Positions 24,611 to 36,970 of a DNA stretch of 64,000 nucleotides are shown here, in pieces. This stretch comes from Melanocharis versteri (Eukaryota; Chordata; Aves; Passeriformes; Melanocharitidae). The stretch's first letter is position 1; each line of letters starts with the position of its first letter. The position numbers and the translations under genes are program-made. The stretch lies in NCBI GenBank assembly GCA_013397845.1, contig VZTG01001554.1, positions 467,377 through 531,376 on the forward strand. The letters run 5' to 3'. The notes beneath the pieces were generated by a model. It had not been told where the DNA came from. It did no database searches and saw nothing but the letters and a program-made list of their open reading frames with translations.

Positions 24611-25051
24611 TGTGGCAGCTCTCTACACCTACACAGGGAAACATATGGCAAAGCCAAAGGGTCACAACATCTTTCTTTCATAACCAAACATCCATCTTGC
24701 CATTAAATTCTGCTGGCAGCTCCGTTGTCAGCTGTAAGCGTGGGGCTGAAGTGCTCCTTCCACCTGCATTTTGTTGAGTTTCCTTGGATTGTGAAGGCTT
24801 CTGTGCTGTGTGTGCTCAGGCCCCTGGCCCAGGTGTCCCCCACCGTGAGACACATGGTGCTGCTGGCACCACCACCGTGCAGATGAGTAGTATTTACATT
24901 AGTAGGACTTCTATCACTGTTGTTAGTAATAGTAGCAACCTAATACACTGTTTTCTGTGCTGTCTGGGAAACAGGAATTCCATTCCTAGGATTTTATACC
25001 AGGGATTGGGAATTACAGTTCCCAAGTGCATCAGATTGCTGTTCAAACTAT

Positions 25052-25125
25052 AATCACAGAACGGTTTGGGTCGAAAGGAGGGACCTCCAAGTCCATAGTT
25101 CCAATCCCGTGCCGCAGGCAGGGCT
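25052..25125 (-). mobile_element. CR1 LINE 3' tail, reverse orientation, short
   Basis: The + strand reads AATCACAGAACGGTTTGGG, then GTCGAAAGGAGGGACCTCC, then AGTTCCAATCCCGTGCCGC. This is the reverse complement of the avian CR1 3' end, whose reverse begins 'aatcatagaatggtttgggttggaagggacct'. Similarity fades after about 25125, so only the last ~75 bp can be assigned. Confidence 0.85.
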
Positions 25126-28100
25126 CACGCGGGTGTGCTGGGCCAGCACGGGGCCTCTTCAGCTAGAACCACACCTGACACCGAGCCCACACGAGTGCTC
25201 AGTGCACAGCCTCCAGGGAGCAGTGGGACACAGGAATAGCACAGCCTCACTGGTATGGCTCCTGATTGCCATTCCTTGTCCCCCAGGGAGTTTTGAGTAT
25301 GGCATGCAGCTCCTCTCTGCTCTGCAAGAACATCCTGGGGATGAAAATGCCCCCGTTTCTCTGAAAAGTCGGGCTGGGATTGCGTCCTTCCAAACCACAG
25401 TGGCTTTTGCAGCCTCATTGCACAAGGAAAAACACAAAGGGAAGCTCTGAGTGTGTCACTGCAGTAGGGAGGCTCCCGGGAGGCTCTGCCCCCTCCGGTG
25501 TCACACCAACACAGGGTGACACCTCTGTGTGCTTGGCCAGGGCTCACCAGGCCTCTGCAAAACTCCTGCAGACTTTAACCCTCTGCAGCATGAAGTGTAG
25601 GTCTGAGGGCTCCCTGACCTGGAGAAAGGCCAGAGGTTCCTCTTTCCCACAGCCTGCTTGCTCCTGCACAGAGTGTGTAAAACCTGTACACAAGCAGTGC
25701 AGCGCCGTGTTTGTGGGCACTGAGCAGAGCCCAGCAGAAGAACTGAAAGGCTCTGGGAAGTGGGGGCTCAGCGAGTCTCATTTAATTACGAGAGTGGTGC
25801 TGGCTCGGCTCAGCCCCACCCACATGCCATTTCACGCCTGATTTCTTCTCTGATTTCTTTGGGGAAAGAGAGGGAATTCGAGTGCATGTAATTTGGGTTA
25901 ACAAGACGCATTATATGCAGCCTCATTCTTGTAAAAACTTTCACAGGGAAATCACCCAACCCATGGAGAGAAAAAATTCTCTCCTTATTGTAATTTTTCC
26001 AAGGCTAATCAAACTCTCACCATTATCCTATTGATCACAGGGAAGGTTTGATTTTCTACCGGTTGCCTAGTTAAGGTACAGTAGCTGTTGCTTGGCTTAC
26101 TCCATGCTGTGAGTACAACAGAGATCAACCCTCCATTTCTATGCTCCTTTTTGTCCCTTTCCTAGATCCCTTTTCCTTCAAAGCTCACCTGCCTTTTGCT
26201 TTTGTGGCGCTCTACCTGCATTTTGCCTTCTCCTATATCTGTGGAGCAACAAAAGGTGAAAAGCTGGGTTTGTACAATTAAAATTGTCAGAGTAAGAATG
26301 GGGAAAAGCAAAGATCCTGAACAGGTTTGAAAACAGGAGGCAAAGAAAAAGTTAGAGATGAATGCGGCATCCTCCAACAATATGGACAAAAAGATTCCAT
26401 GTCCAGTCCCTGTGGGTGTGAGGAGCAAAAACTCCCTCCAGCTTGGAGCAGTAATGACAAGGTGTGAGCCCTTGGTGGTGGTGAGTGGCCAGAGCTGGCA
26501 CTGAATGCACGAGGTCTGATCCTGCCGTTCCTGCCCTGTGCTTTGTAGCTGCCAAATCCATGTTCCTGCGGGAGGAAACGCGGCCGGCTCCGTTTCAAGG
26601 TGCAGCCCCGTCCCTCTGGGAACAGCTGCTGTGTGTCAGCGCAGCACGGAGCCCGGGCACAGCTACACAAGAGCAGCACGCTAGGGAAAGGTGCAGGCTC
26701 TGCTTTGCCTTCCCGCGTGAGGGTTTCTTTGGATGTGTTTTGTGTCCCTTCAAGTCACTTGGGAGTTTAGGAGAGCCAGAGAGAATAGCTTTTTCTGTCA
26801 TTATTTGATAACCAATACAGTTCCCTTTGACCCTCTCCCCTCTTCCCAAAAAAGAAAGACCAGCTCAGCATTGTGTTATTTTTCAAAGCCTTTACAAATT
26901 AAGACAGTAACATGGAAATCCTCGTTGGGTTTCAGTTCATACTTCCTCCCATGCTGGGCTGAAATGGGGATTCTTTTGTGATGGCTGTGCTGCTTATTTT
27001 TTTAAAACCTCCTGAATTTGGCACACTGCCCTACTTTATTTTCTTTCCATTCTCTAGTGCTGCTCCCATTGGGAGGCTCATTCGCTTCTAATGCATGGTG
27101 TTATCTTTTGCAAGTTGAACTCTAAATCCCCGTGTTGTTTTTCCTTGCTTGTTATTCAGGTGCAGGGAATGTTAATGATGTCTCTTTGGCTGGTGGATGC
27201 TCTGGCTATATGGCTTTAATTACTTTTATTAATGTGTTTTATAAAGTAAATTACAGATAAATGTAGATTTTAACTGCAGCTTAGAGGTGGCACATCTGTG
27301 AGACTGCACAGGCTTTCATTTGGGGGTGAAAGGCACAGTAACATCTTCTATAGCAAGAGGATATTCCCCGGTGTGACTGGGACAAGCTTTACTGAAGCAA
27401 AAGTTCCAAAACCACAAACCGGCCCCTGCTGTGCATAGGGACAGGGAAGGGAGAGGGAAGGAGCAGGACAACCTGCCAGGCTGTGCTGGCAGTCCCAGGA
27501 GGGCAGCGGCGGCAGCAGCCCCGGGAGAGCTTGGCATTTGCTGGGGATCCTTCCAAAGCCCCGGGGGCTCTGGCCAGCGCTCAGTGCTGGCGCTGAGGCG
27601 GGTGAGGGCAGGAAAAGGGACCCGACCGTGGCTCCACGGCCCCGGGGTGTGTCCCTGCCCGGGGGATGGGCTCAGGGGCAGCTGGGCGGCCAGCGAGCAC
27701 AGACCTGAGCAGGGAGAAGGAGAAACATGTATTTGCATGGAGAGAGGCTGAATCTCTCCGAGTGCTCTGGACTGAACCAGGATTAGAGGATTTAGTAGAG
27801 GAAAATACGTACTGGTGTCTATAGCTTGTCTGCGTTTTATTGAACCAAGGGTCTCATGTGAGCCATGCAGTAAGCAAGCAGTAAAATCATCCAACAATGC
27901 CTTGAAAACTGTTCTGTCTCTGAACACTGCACCTCTTGGGCACTGGTTGTGTTCTTCATCCCAGGAGTTCCTGTTACCTTGGACAACACACAGCCATTGC
28001 CAAAAATAAATAATTAAAGCTGGGTGGTGTCTGAGTCATCGATGTATTGAGAGGATTCGAGGCTGGAAAACAAGCTGATGGGTTTTACAAAGTGGCAAAT

Positions 28101-31100
28101 CTCCAGGCTGTTCTCGCCTTCCTGAGCTCTTGCCCTTCATTTCTATGCAAGAGACATTCTCGGTTTGGGGGATTCTTACCAGGAGCTTGTGAGAGAAATG
28201 TTGAAAAGGGATTTTTCCAGGTTGCCTTTTCCGTCTTCCTGCTGCATTAGCTGCAGGTGGTGAGGCTGCTGTTTCGGCATTTCTTCTTCAAAAGCTACAT
28301 CACGTAATATCGCTGAGATCACAAGGAGATGAGGAGAAAAATGGCCCTATAGGATTTTTGTTAAAAAAGGATCCATCCATAAAAGATGAAAGGTTAAATT
28401 GCTTTTAGAAATACAGCAGCGTTTAAACAGGTGAGGATCCTCGGAAACGGAGTTTGGATTCAATAAAGTAGCCATGCAGAAGGGCAGGAGAAGGCCTTTC
28501 TTTGGAGGGAAATGTCACACTTTAGTGTTAATAAAATGTCTAGTGGTATAATAATAATGATAGCAATCAGGAGCCTTTATTTTTCACCTGGCAGGGCTGG
28601 TTCATGCGTGTTTTTTCAAAGCTACCTGCAATTCAGGAAAGAACAAAAAAAGAATCAGGCATGCATTGACTGAAAAATATCAGAGTGGAAGAGAAGAGAG
28701 GCAGAGCAGCCCAAGACTCCTGAATGTTACTGGGGAGATGAAGAGTGCTGCTCCCAGGTGGCAGGACATTTTCTTCCTCCGCTTTTTAGATGTTGCCTCC
28801 TCACAGCTGTGTTGTAAAGACATCGCAGGAGATTTACAATCCTAAAAGAACGTACAATGAAAATGTCAAAAGGAAAAGGCAATTGCAAACAATAGTTTTG
28901 CTCTGGACTGGCCCCCTCTACACGCTCCTTAGTGGTGATGTAGCACAAAGGCAATGAGCACACAGCATTAACTACTCTTGCATCTCTTGTATATTTGTCA
29001 GGTTTGATGTGTTGGAAACTGGTGGAACAAAATTTGTTCCCCCCCTGTGTAGATGTCACTTACAGCTTTCTGTGGAAAAAGAGGAAGGGCAGGAAACCTT
29101 CGTCTTTTAGGGGCAGACAGTGACATTGGAGAGGATAATATATAACACACCAAGAGGTCTAATTATTGATTATCTGTGCACAAAAAATGTAAAAATATCA
29201 CTTTTCTTGCTTGACCTCTTTTCCCCACGAGCACTTCCAGGGCATTGCTGGCTGTGGCTGTGTGGCACCTGGCTGATCTGCCACCCCAGCACGGGGCAGG
29301 GCAGGGTGGGCAGCGCAGATGCTCCCAGCAGTGTGTGACACGTCTGGCGTGTGAGGAGCTGCCAGCCCCGCAGTGCTCACACGTGTGGAGCTGAGCCAGG
29401 GCACACATCTGGAAGGACCAGGCTGCCGTCTCCCAGAGAACTAATAGGCTGCAGGGACTTCTCTGCTCTAAACTCTCCCCTTGGCCTCGTGCAGCAGCTG
29501 GCTGTGTTAGCTGGAGCATTAATATTTGTACATTAATATTAACGTCAGATCACATACTCCAACCCCAGGAGCCAAGGCTCTTGAACAGTGCTTGCAAGAT
29601 GCAGCCACAAGCATTCACTCCAGCATTTTCTTTGAGAGACTCCTCGACCATGGATTTGCTGCTCATGCTGGCCCAGAGCGTGTGTTGATGGGGAAGGTGC
29701 CAGCTCTTGTCAGTCACTAGTGTTGTCATGAATTAGCAGGGGCCACACAGGGTACAGCCATACGTGTCAGCCTTGTGAATGAGCGCTGGAGCAAGATGCG
29801 AGAATGTGAGATCCTGCTAAGACAAAGTAGCAGAGAGGAAAGGAGCTCCCGTGGCACAGGAGCTGGTGAGTCCTGCTCATCCAGCATGTCCAAAGCACGA
29901 GCAGTCTTCCCCCACTTCCCTATCCTGCTGCTGCACCGAGACCTGGTGACAGCACTGCTCCTGCAGCATCTGGGAATATCGGGGGCGTTTTTGGTCTCAG
30001 CAAGGCTTTGTTCTTGGGTTTTGTGAAAAACAGTGGGTTTGTGTATATTGGGACAAATAAAATCATATAACTCAGGTCAAAGAGTGTACCGGGTGCTAGT
30101 AGTGAAACTGCCCCTGTTTGTTTGCGTGATAGAGCTTCTGTCATCCGGAGCTGGAGGCTCTGGGGCATGTTTTGGCCTGGTGCCCCAGAACACATAGCCC
30201 TTGTCGGGTTTTACAGCCAGTTAAACTCTAGACATGTTTCTGTGACAAGCTGACTCACCAGTCTCTTCCACCCCTCTGGCTCTACTTCTAACAACACTCA
30301 TGATTTTTCACATGCCATTGGACAATTTCTGTTTTTTCTTAAAGCCCAACTGCTGGACTCAAGGCACTGTGTGAGGAATCGTAGTTGAGACAGCAGGGAA
30401 AAAATCCCAGCACTTATTCTTAGTTTTAAGTTGTTGAGTGCTTTGAGTTACTCTTTTGTGGGCTAGTGAATGCAAATGCATCAGTTTTAAAAGCACTTAT
30501 TCTAACAGTAAAAGTAATCTCACACAGTGGTAGAAGTTGGGAGCATTAGGAGAAGTCTAATGAGATTAGAAACCCTCTGCAGTGTGTGCTGCTCATCTTT
30601 CAGCGGCACCTTTCACAGCACATCCTGGCAGCTGTGGGGTGTGGAGCAAACGTCCAGCATTTATTGCTGTGTGTCCTGCACAGCCTGGAGCTGCCCGAGT
30701 GCTCTCGCTGTTGATTCAGCAGCAGCACACTTGGGAGAGCTCTGGACTTATCTTCTGCCAGGGTAGCGTGTCTTTTTGACTAAATCTGATCCAGGATTTT
30801 CCTGGAAAAGAAAAATAACCCCATGTCTGCCCAGATCTGTGTTGTGCTGCACATGTAATTATTTGTGTATGTGGGTCACAAATTCCTTTGCTTCCCAGTG
30901 TCCTCTGGTAGGCACATGGTGAAGTACGTAGAATAAATTTACACCCCAAAATCAGATTACTTTTTAGAAGAACATTAGACAATTTTCCCTTTGAAACTCA
31001 CATGGTGTGGAAATAGAAAGAAGTGAGTAAAAGGGTTTATGGGTTTTGAGCAAAACATGGTGTTGGCTGGGAAATTTCACTGATGAGATATTTGCCACTG

Positions 31101-31594
31101 AACATCACGACTTTGTTCCTCCAGAGGTCAGGACAGCAGAGCTCAGCTTGTGCTGCAAGGCTCCTGGAGTCTTTTCCCTCCATCCTCCATGGAGTGATGT
31201 TGTGCTGTGCACAGGTGGGGTGTGAGAGACGGGCTGCTCCGAAATTTCTCAGTGCTCCCCTGCAGCAGTGTTTAGGTTTGGCTGTAAAAAGGTAGGTGCA
31301 CTGTCACATCATGAGAAAACACACGAGAAGGGACAGTGCCACTCCTGGGTACAGCACTGGCAGCACAGTGAAACTGTCACCTGTCACCTCTGACCGAAAG
31401 AGCAGAAGGAACCAGCAGAAATTCTGCTCTTTCAGAGGTGCCTCCAGGCTGAAGAATGTCTCAAGGATACAGAAGGAGGTATTTATGATATACAGAGGTA
31501 CTTATTAAACAATGTGCTTTTGCGGATCGTTGGGTTTGAAAACGCAAGATGTACAGATCTGACAGAAGGACTATTCTGACTCTCTTGGTCAGCT
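25126..31594. other. Intergenic DNA, no gene seen
   Basis: Mixed-composition DNA without recognisable exons. The only compositional outlier is the CpG-rich patch at 27490-27710. Frames such as 27316-27927 (- strand, 203 codons) overlap that patch and other-strand frames and lack any domain signature. Confidence 0.55.
27490..27710. promoter_or_regulatory. Orphan CpG-rich patch
   Basis: High GC with about fourteen CpG in 200 bp, including GGCGG and CCCCGGG words. No donor-bearing exon or protein is recognised. It may be a regulatory island or a product of GC-biased gene conversion. Confidence 0.4.
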
Positions 31595-31765
31595 GTTTGT
31601 GTCACCGGGCCCGGGGCTGCGGGCGGGGGAAGGCGAGCCCCGGGTGCGGTTCTGTGAGCCGCGGTGCCTCGGGGCGGCCGGGCGGGCACCTCCCGGGACT
31701 GCGCTCCGGCAGCCGCGCTCCTCCTGCCGACCCCGGCCCGCACAGCGCGGGGGACACCTGGGGCT
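31595..31765. promoter_or_regulatory. Compact CpG island
   Basis: A sharply bounded GC block with runs such as CGGGCCCGGGGC and GGGGCGGCCGGGCGGG, the latter containing Sp1-type GC boxes. It is followed by a pyrimidine-rich stretch ending TTTAG at about 31794, which resembles a splice acceptor but has no proven exon. Candidate promoter of an unknown transcript. Confidence 0.45.
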
Positions 31766-33880
31766 TTGCTAACCCAACTTCTGCTTGCCTTTAGAGCCAC
31801 TGGAGAACCTCCACTCTGGTCTCGTCCGGAGCTCTGCTGCCTCTTGCTCTTCCTCACTCTCACCAGCACTTTCTCTGGGAACTGGAGAGGCTGAGGTGAA
31901 TAATAGATACAAATCATGACCAAAGAAGAAATGATTGTCATTGCAAAAATGTATTTATTAATGATCTTCACATAATTCTCTGGGAGCGATATTCTGCAAG
32001 ACAGAATTGTGATAGATTTTCACCAAATGGGAATATTTCCCTCCAGAAATGTGTAGCATTAAAGGGAGTGAAGAAGCTGAATGTGTTTCCTCCAGTCAGG
32101 GAAATGACGGATCAGGGACAAGAGACAATACATTAGTAAACAATATAAAAAATGTACATTTTGTCATTTTGTATTCCTGAGTTACTCCAAATCTGTGAAT
32201 AAATCGAGAGCTTAAAGTCTCTGGAGCTGTTTTGAAGTCTCTTGCTTTCTATAAATATTGCATTTGCCTCAAGTAAGAATTTCTGACATGTATTAAAAAA
32301 ATATACATTAGTAAAGCTTATAAAATAGATATTTGGAATGCTGTTATTGTTATTTTTTATTAAAAATACAGTTTAATGGAACAATTGAGTTCTACTTCAA
32401 AGTGTCAAAATTATTTTTCATGCTTTTTTCCCTGTGTTCTTTGAACTTTATGGTTGAAGCTCTAATTTTCTGCTTTCTGATTTTTTCCCTGTTTGAAGCA
32501 GTCATTCCCCTGCACAGATATCGCTCTCTGCTTCCCTTGCTGCTCCGGTGGGATCCCCATGCTGGGGGCTGGTGGCAGCTGGCCCTGATTAGCTGAGCTT
32601 GGAAGGTCAGGTCCAGTGTGGCCTGGGGACAGCTGGACAGTGTCACCTCTCTGGAGCAGACCTGAGGAACATCTTACAGCTGCTCCTGGGGTTCTCGCGG
32701 GGAATTTGGGGGGAATTCTGTGCCCAACATGAGCCATGGCAGTGCCCTTGGTCAGCCTCACCAGAGGGGGTGAGGGCGGGCCTGTAACAAACTGACAAAT
32801 CTGGCTGCAAGGGGAGAGTCCTGAGTGTGATGGCACTGAGAAAACAGCTCCAGATTCTCCCCTTTGTGACACACGGTTTTCTCACCCGCTGTTCCATGCA
32901 GAGGAGCTGACGCTTATCATGTGTTTGCAACATTTAGTCCAACTAAATTCCAGAATGCTGGCTTTTTGTGACACTGACCATGTACTGAGCTGACCTCCAG
33001 CTCAGGCCACTGGCACCGTGTCTAATTGCACATCCCATATGGACCTGGCATTAGCCAGCAATGCTGGATGCCCTGGCACAGAGCGGTGAGGGGCAGGGTT
33101 AGTGTCACCTGCCATCACCTGCCCACCCTTTCTGGCAGGTGGCCGCATATTTCAGCACTTGGAGCGTGTCTCAGCAAGCGCTGGAGCAGAGGCAGCTCTG
33201 GAAGAACAGTCCTTGTTTCGGAGCTCTGCAGCCGCTTTCCTCATGGTCACACATCCTGAATACCCGCTCACCGCACTCGGCTCCGCGCTGGAACAGCCAG
33301 GAGCTGCGAGAGCCTCTGGCGAACCTTGGCCAAAGAGGCAACACGCGCTGCAGCCACGGCCTTACACGGATTTGCACGCTCTGTATTCCACCTGCAGAAT
33401 CACTTGGTTAGGGGAAAAATACAGGAACCTTCTAAAGGAAAAAAAATCTTTGTAATTTCCCTGTAGCCAGTATAGGGCTAAATTCACATGGTGCAATTTT
33501 AAGAATTTTCTGGAGAAAAGAGTTACAGCTTTAGTTCCAGAAATACACAGACTGATGCTGAAACTTGTAAGCAACTGACATCAACAGAACACATGTAACT
33601 GAACAGAAAACGAAGTCAATGAACAAAACACAACATAAATAAACAAAACATAATGAAAATGACCAGAACAGGGGAGGGGAGAGGCTGCAGCCAACACACC
33701 GGAGGTTTTATGTGGGTGTTATCTGCACTCTACGGCACCAGCCTGAACCATAGCAGTAATATCAAAGAGCTCCTCCACTTATTCATAATTAGCAGTGGGA
33801 ATGCCTAGGCTTCGTTTTGCGCTCACAAAGGACCAGGGGCTGCGTCGAAGGGAACTGGAACTCTTTAATTAACTCCTTTC
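31766..33880. other. Intergenic DNA, no gene seen
   Basis: 31.9-32.5 kb is AT-rich; 32.5-33.4 kb is mixed with short overlapping frames; 33.59-33.66 kb is a degenerate A-rich AAACA/AACA stretch. No exon or repeat family is recognised. Confidence 0.5.
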
Positions 33881-33889
33881 TAGAGCTTT

Positions 33890-34760
33890 CCTTTGTCGAG
33901 GTTTGCAGGCCCTGTGTCGCTCGCGGACGGAGGGAGCCCTGTGCCCCCCCGGTGCCGGTGCTGGGGCGGCCGTTCGGGCGCTCCCGGGGCAGAGCGCGAT
34001 GCGGCCGGGGGCGGCGGGCCCCGCTCTGCCCCCACAGCACCCCCGGGACTGCCACACGCCGCTGCCCCGGCCGGCCGTGCCCCTGAGGGCAGCGGCTCCT
34101 CCGCAGCGGCTCCTCCGCAGGGTTCCAGCCCTGCCCTGCGGAAGGGTTCCGGAGCCGCAGCGGGTCCCGCGGTGAGGAGCCGCGGCTGGGCCGGCAGCCG
34201 TTGCCCACCACAGGCTGCCCACAGCGGCTGCAGCGGCGTCGCGGGCGCCGTTCCTGAGGGGACGCCGGGCTGGTGAGGCCGCCATGTTCCGATAAACAGC
34301 GTCCCACAGAGTTCGGAGCCCTGAGGGGCTGCCGGGAGGAAGCCGCGGCGTTGCTCAGGTGCGAGGGGCTTTGAGTGAGGTGGTGGCCTCTGCAAAGGGA
34401 GTTATTTATCCTCAAGGGGAGGAAATCCCAGAACTCGCTTGAGCGCAGAGACCCCTCGCGCGCCAGGAGTGGCGGGAACCTCCGTGAGGCGCCAGCCCTG
34501 CGCCGTGCCCTGAGGGGAGCGCCCGTGCCATGGCGGGCAGGGCACGGCCGGGCAGCGCAGGCGGTGCCGCGGGGACCTGCGCTGAGCACCATGTGAGGAA
34601 ACAGCGCCCAGAAGCCGACACCAGGTAAGACTGGAGGGGAAACCGGCTGGAGGTGTGGGTGGGTGGTTCCTCGGCGGCTCCCCGAGGTGCGCTCGGCCCT
34701 GCGCGGGACCGGCGGAGGCCGTGAGGGCCTGGCTGGGGATGCACAGGCACCTGGAACTTG
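33890..34760. promoter_or_regulatory. Large CpG island, probable promoter (possibly NEK6)
   Basis: The longest and densest CpG block of the window. It has no TATA box in an obvious position, which fits a CpG-type promoter. GCCGCCATGTT at 34278-34288 matches the YY1 motif; on the - strand it reads AACATGGCGGC, the form often found just downstream of TSSs. A consensus donor CCAG|GTAAGA on the + strand at 34624/34625 suggests a first exon on that strand. In mammals NEK6 lies next downstream of LHX2 on the same strand, so NEK6 is the favoured owner, but no kinase exon is in the window. A lncRNA or bidirectional promoter is equally compatible. Confidence 0.6.
34290..34624 (+). other. Putative first exon ending at a consensus splice donor
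   Basis: The 3' edge is supported by CCAG|GTAAGA; the 5' edge is arbitrary. An ATG at 34530 in good Kozak context (GCCATGG) opens 31 codons, starting MAGRARPGS, and stays open to the donor in phase 2; without splicing it stops at once at TAA. A second ATG at 34591-34593 is followed directly by TGA, a start-stop mini-ORF in another frame. The exon could therefore be coding (an alternative N-terminus) or a 5' UTR exon. Human NEK6 has alternative first exons including an N-terminal extension (from memory), but I see no sequence similarity that would prove this. Confidence 0.35.
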
Positions 34761-36544
34761 GGCTGGCAGGGTCACGGTCCTTTATTAAGAGGGACGTGGT
34801 GTTTGGTGTGTGTCACACCTGAGCTCCGTGGAGATCGGCGGCTGCCAGGCAGGCGGACGGCAGCGGGAGCGGAGCTGTGGGCAGGGAGGGGTTTGCCGTG
34901 GAGCAGAGTTCGGCTGTACTTCAGTGACAATTTAAAACAAAGGTTTGTGGAAGTCCTGTATCGGTGGCTGCTCTGCGCTTTGGCCATGTTTCATGTGGAG
35001 GTGCTGGCGCTCCTCGTTTCGCTCCTGCCGCAAAGTGCGAGGGGCCGGCAGTGCTGGCAGGTGCCGGGTTCGGCTGCCCGAGGTGTGCCGGGGCACGGGG
35101 TGGGCGACAGGGAGACGCTGTCCGGAAGAGCTGGGCAAGAAGCAGGGGACTTCTATGTCCAGGCAGAGATGGCATACAAAAAAAACCAACAACCTGCAGG
35201 GAGGTTTTCTTTCTGTCTTCTAAATGCCAGAGCAGCCTGGTGTGGGACAGTGCTGGAGCCAGGCCCAGCAGGGTCGGGGTGCCCAGGTGTTGAGCTTGAG
35301 CAGGTTAAAGAAAGGGCTGGTGACATGTCACTCTGAAATCCGGAGAGCTGGACAGCCTGTCAGCAGACTCAGTAAACCTGATCTTGACCAGGGAACTCCA
35401 GCATGCTGGATAGCCACTTATTTTGGATGCTTTCACACAGCAAGTTTGCATCAGAGCATTTGTGCAGTTATGTGAATTGCATTATTATATTTCACTTAGT
35501 TTTTATCCGCTGCCCACTTGCGTTCGTGACAAAGGATTTCAAGGCTAGGCATGCAAATTAAAGCAAGAGCTGCTATTGTTTTTTCAGATACCTGTCAGCT
35601 CTTCTTACTCAACCTAACACAGACTGGATTTGAAAGCAGAGGAGCCAGGGCTGTGGTATTCCTGGCAGAATGATAGCTGACAGGCTCCTCACAGCTCCAG
35701 AATCAGAGTCATGTCTGACACAGAGGAACATGTGTTGGCAACCTTGCTTAAGCCACGTTTCCAGAGCTGTAAAGAAACTGGAGCATTTCCAGGGGATGAC
35801 AGAAAAGCTGCTGTTTCAGGGGAGAGCCAGAGGCCATGTCATTGTCATTCTTCTCTGTTTGGCAATCTGCTCAGATTCCTTGGAAGAGCACCTGAGAGCA
35901 TTTATGGGACAGGAGAAGTAATAAAAGTTAAAGTGATGGCCCAGTACTAGAAAGAAACTTATTAACGCAACATTTATGGCTACAAAGGTGCTCCTGCCCT
36001 GCATGGGCTTGCTGCCATGCTTTTGGGAGGCAGAGTAGTGCTACTGGGGCACAGTTTGTGTGAAAAAAACTGTGTTATGAAAACCACAGTGTGCAAGGCA
36101 AGAGCACTTATTTATTTGTTCTTTGAGAATCTGGCGCTGGTGGATGCTGGTGTCCCCTCCATGAGGTGCTTGTCATCCTGTGTGTGCTGTGAGTGCATGG
36201 CAAGTGCTGCCAGGGGTACTGTGACAGATGGAAAGATCCTTCTCAGTAGCAGTGATTCACAATGCTTTGCTTTGCTCAAGATGCATCTGGAAAGCTTCCC
36301 AGATTATACATCTGCCCCTTTGACACTGAAGCAGCAGCGCAAGTTGGAGGCCAGAAGGAACAGAAAACAGATTTAGTCTGGGCTGTTCTTTGGGGCAGGG
36401 ATTGTCTGTCTCCACGCTTGGAAAGCAACTGGAGAGCTACCCCAGCCCAGCACAATTCCCACAGCAATTGCAGGAGAGCTGGGTGCCAACAAATTGCAAA
36501 TGTGATTGGGCTACTGGAAAAAGTGAGAAGTTCCAGTGCTGGAG
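34761..36544. other. Probable intron or intergenic DNA, no gene seen
   Basis: GC falls gradually after the CpG island. Frames at 34758-35336 and 36017-36642 lack any domain or splice context. If the 34624/34625 donor is used, this is the start of a long first intron. Confidence 0.5.
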
Positions 36545-36694
36545 CTGAAGCTGTTGATGCCCCATCCCTGCAAGTGCTCCAGTCCCGGCTGGATGGGCCT
36601 TGGAGTGGCCTGGTCCCTGCCCATGGCAGGGCTGGGGAATGAGATGGTTTTCAAGGCATTTTCCCACCCAAACCATTCTAGGATTACTATGATT
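36545..36694 (+). mobile_element. CR1 LINE 3' end
   Basis: A clear CR1 tail: 'gatgccccatccctgcaagt', then 'ctggatgggccttggagtgg', 'gtccctgcccatggcagggc', and finally 'cccaaaccattctaggatta' with a degenerate ATTCTATG-type terminus. It is truncated at the 5' side as most avian CR1 copies are, and has no coding capacity. Confidence 0.92.
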
Positions 36695-36939
36695 GTTTCA
36701 TTAGTTTTGTTGTGATAAAATTGATAAGAATATGAATTTATTTTAAAGCAAATACAGCACAGGTGTGAGGGCCTTCCCTGAGCTTCGCTTCTTAGGAAGG
36801 TGGGACCAGAAAAGTTCCTTGTTCTTCATTGTCCAGACTTTTGACACAGAGCAACCTGCCCCATATTAACTTTTGCATTTCTCATCAAGATGCAGCAGAC
36901 TTTAAATAGCATGTGCATGACTGACTTTTTTTTTTTTTT

Positions 36940-36970
36940 NNNNNNNNNNNNNNNNNNNNNNNNNNNNNNN
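36940..36970. other. Assembly gap (31 N) after a poly-T run
   Basis: Fourteen or more T (from about 36926) run directly into 31 undetermined bases. The gap probably reflects a homopolymer or retroelement tail that was not resolved; its true length is unknown. Confidence 0.95.

Larger units (their letters stand above)
15751..25051. other. Intergenic DNA downstream of LHX2, no gene seen
   Basis: 15.75-19.1 kb is AT-rich and repeat-poor; 16.9-17.5 kb in particular looks like either a longer LHX2 3' UTR or a conserved flank. 19.1-24.2 kb is mixed sequence with only short, overlapping frames on both strands. A C-rich tract lies at 23383-23418 and a CpG-rich patch at 24390-24610. None of the translated frames shows a recognisable domain. 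Confidence 0.6.

Noticed and set aside
33869..34285. 138-codon - strand frame starting ATGGCGGCC at the YY1-type motif
   Set aside because: The start context is attractive, but the protein is compositionally biased and no - strand donor is obvious. Kept only as support for possible bidirectional initiation.
33789..34775. 328-codon open frame on the - strand across the CpG island
   Set aside because: Low-complexity Pro/Arg/Ala/Gly frame in GC-rich DNA, where stop codons are rare; several overlapping frames of similar length exist on both strands and none has a domain.
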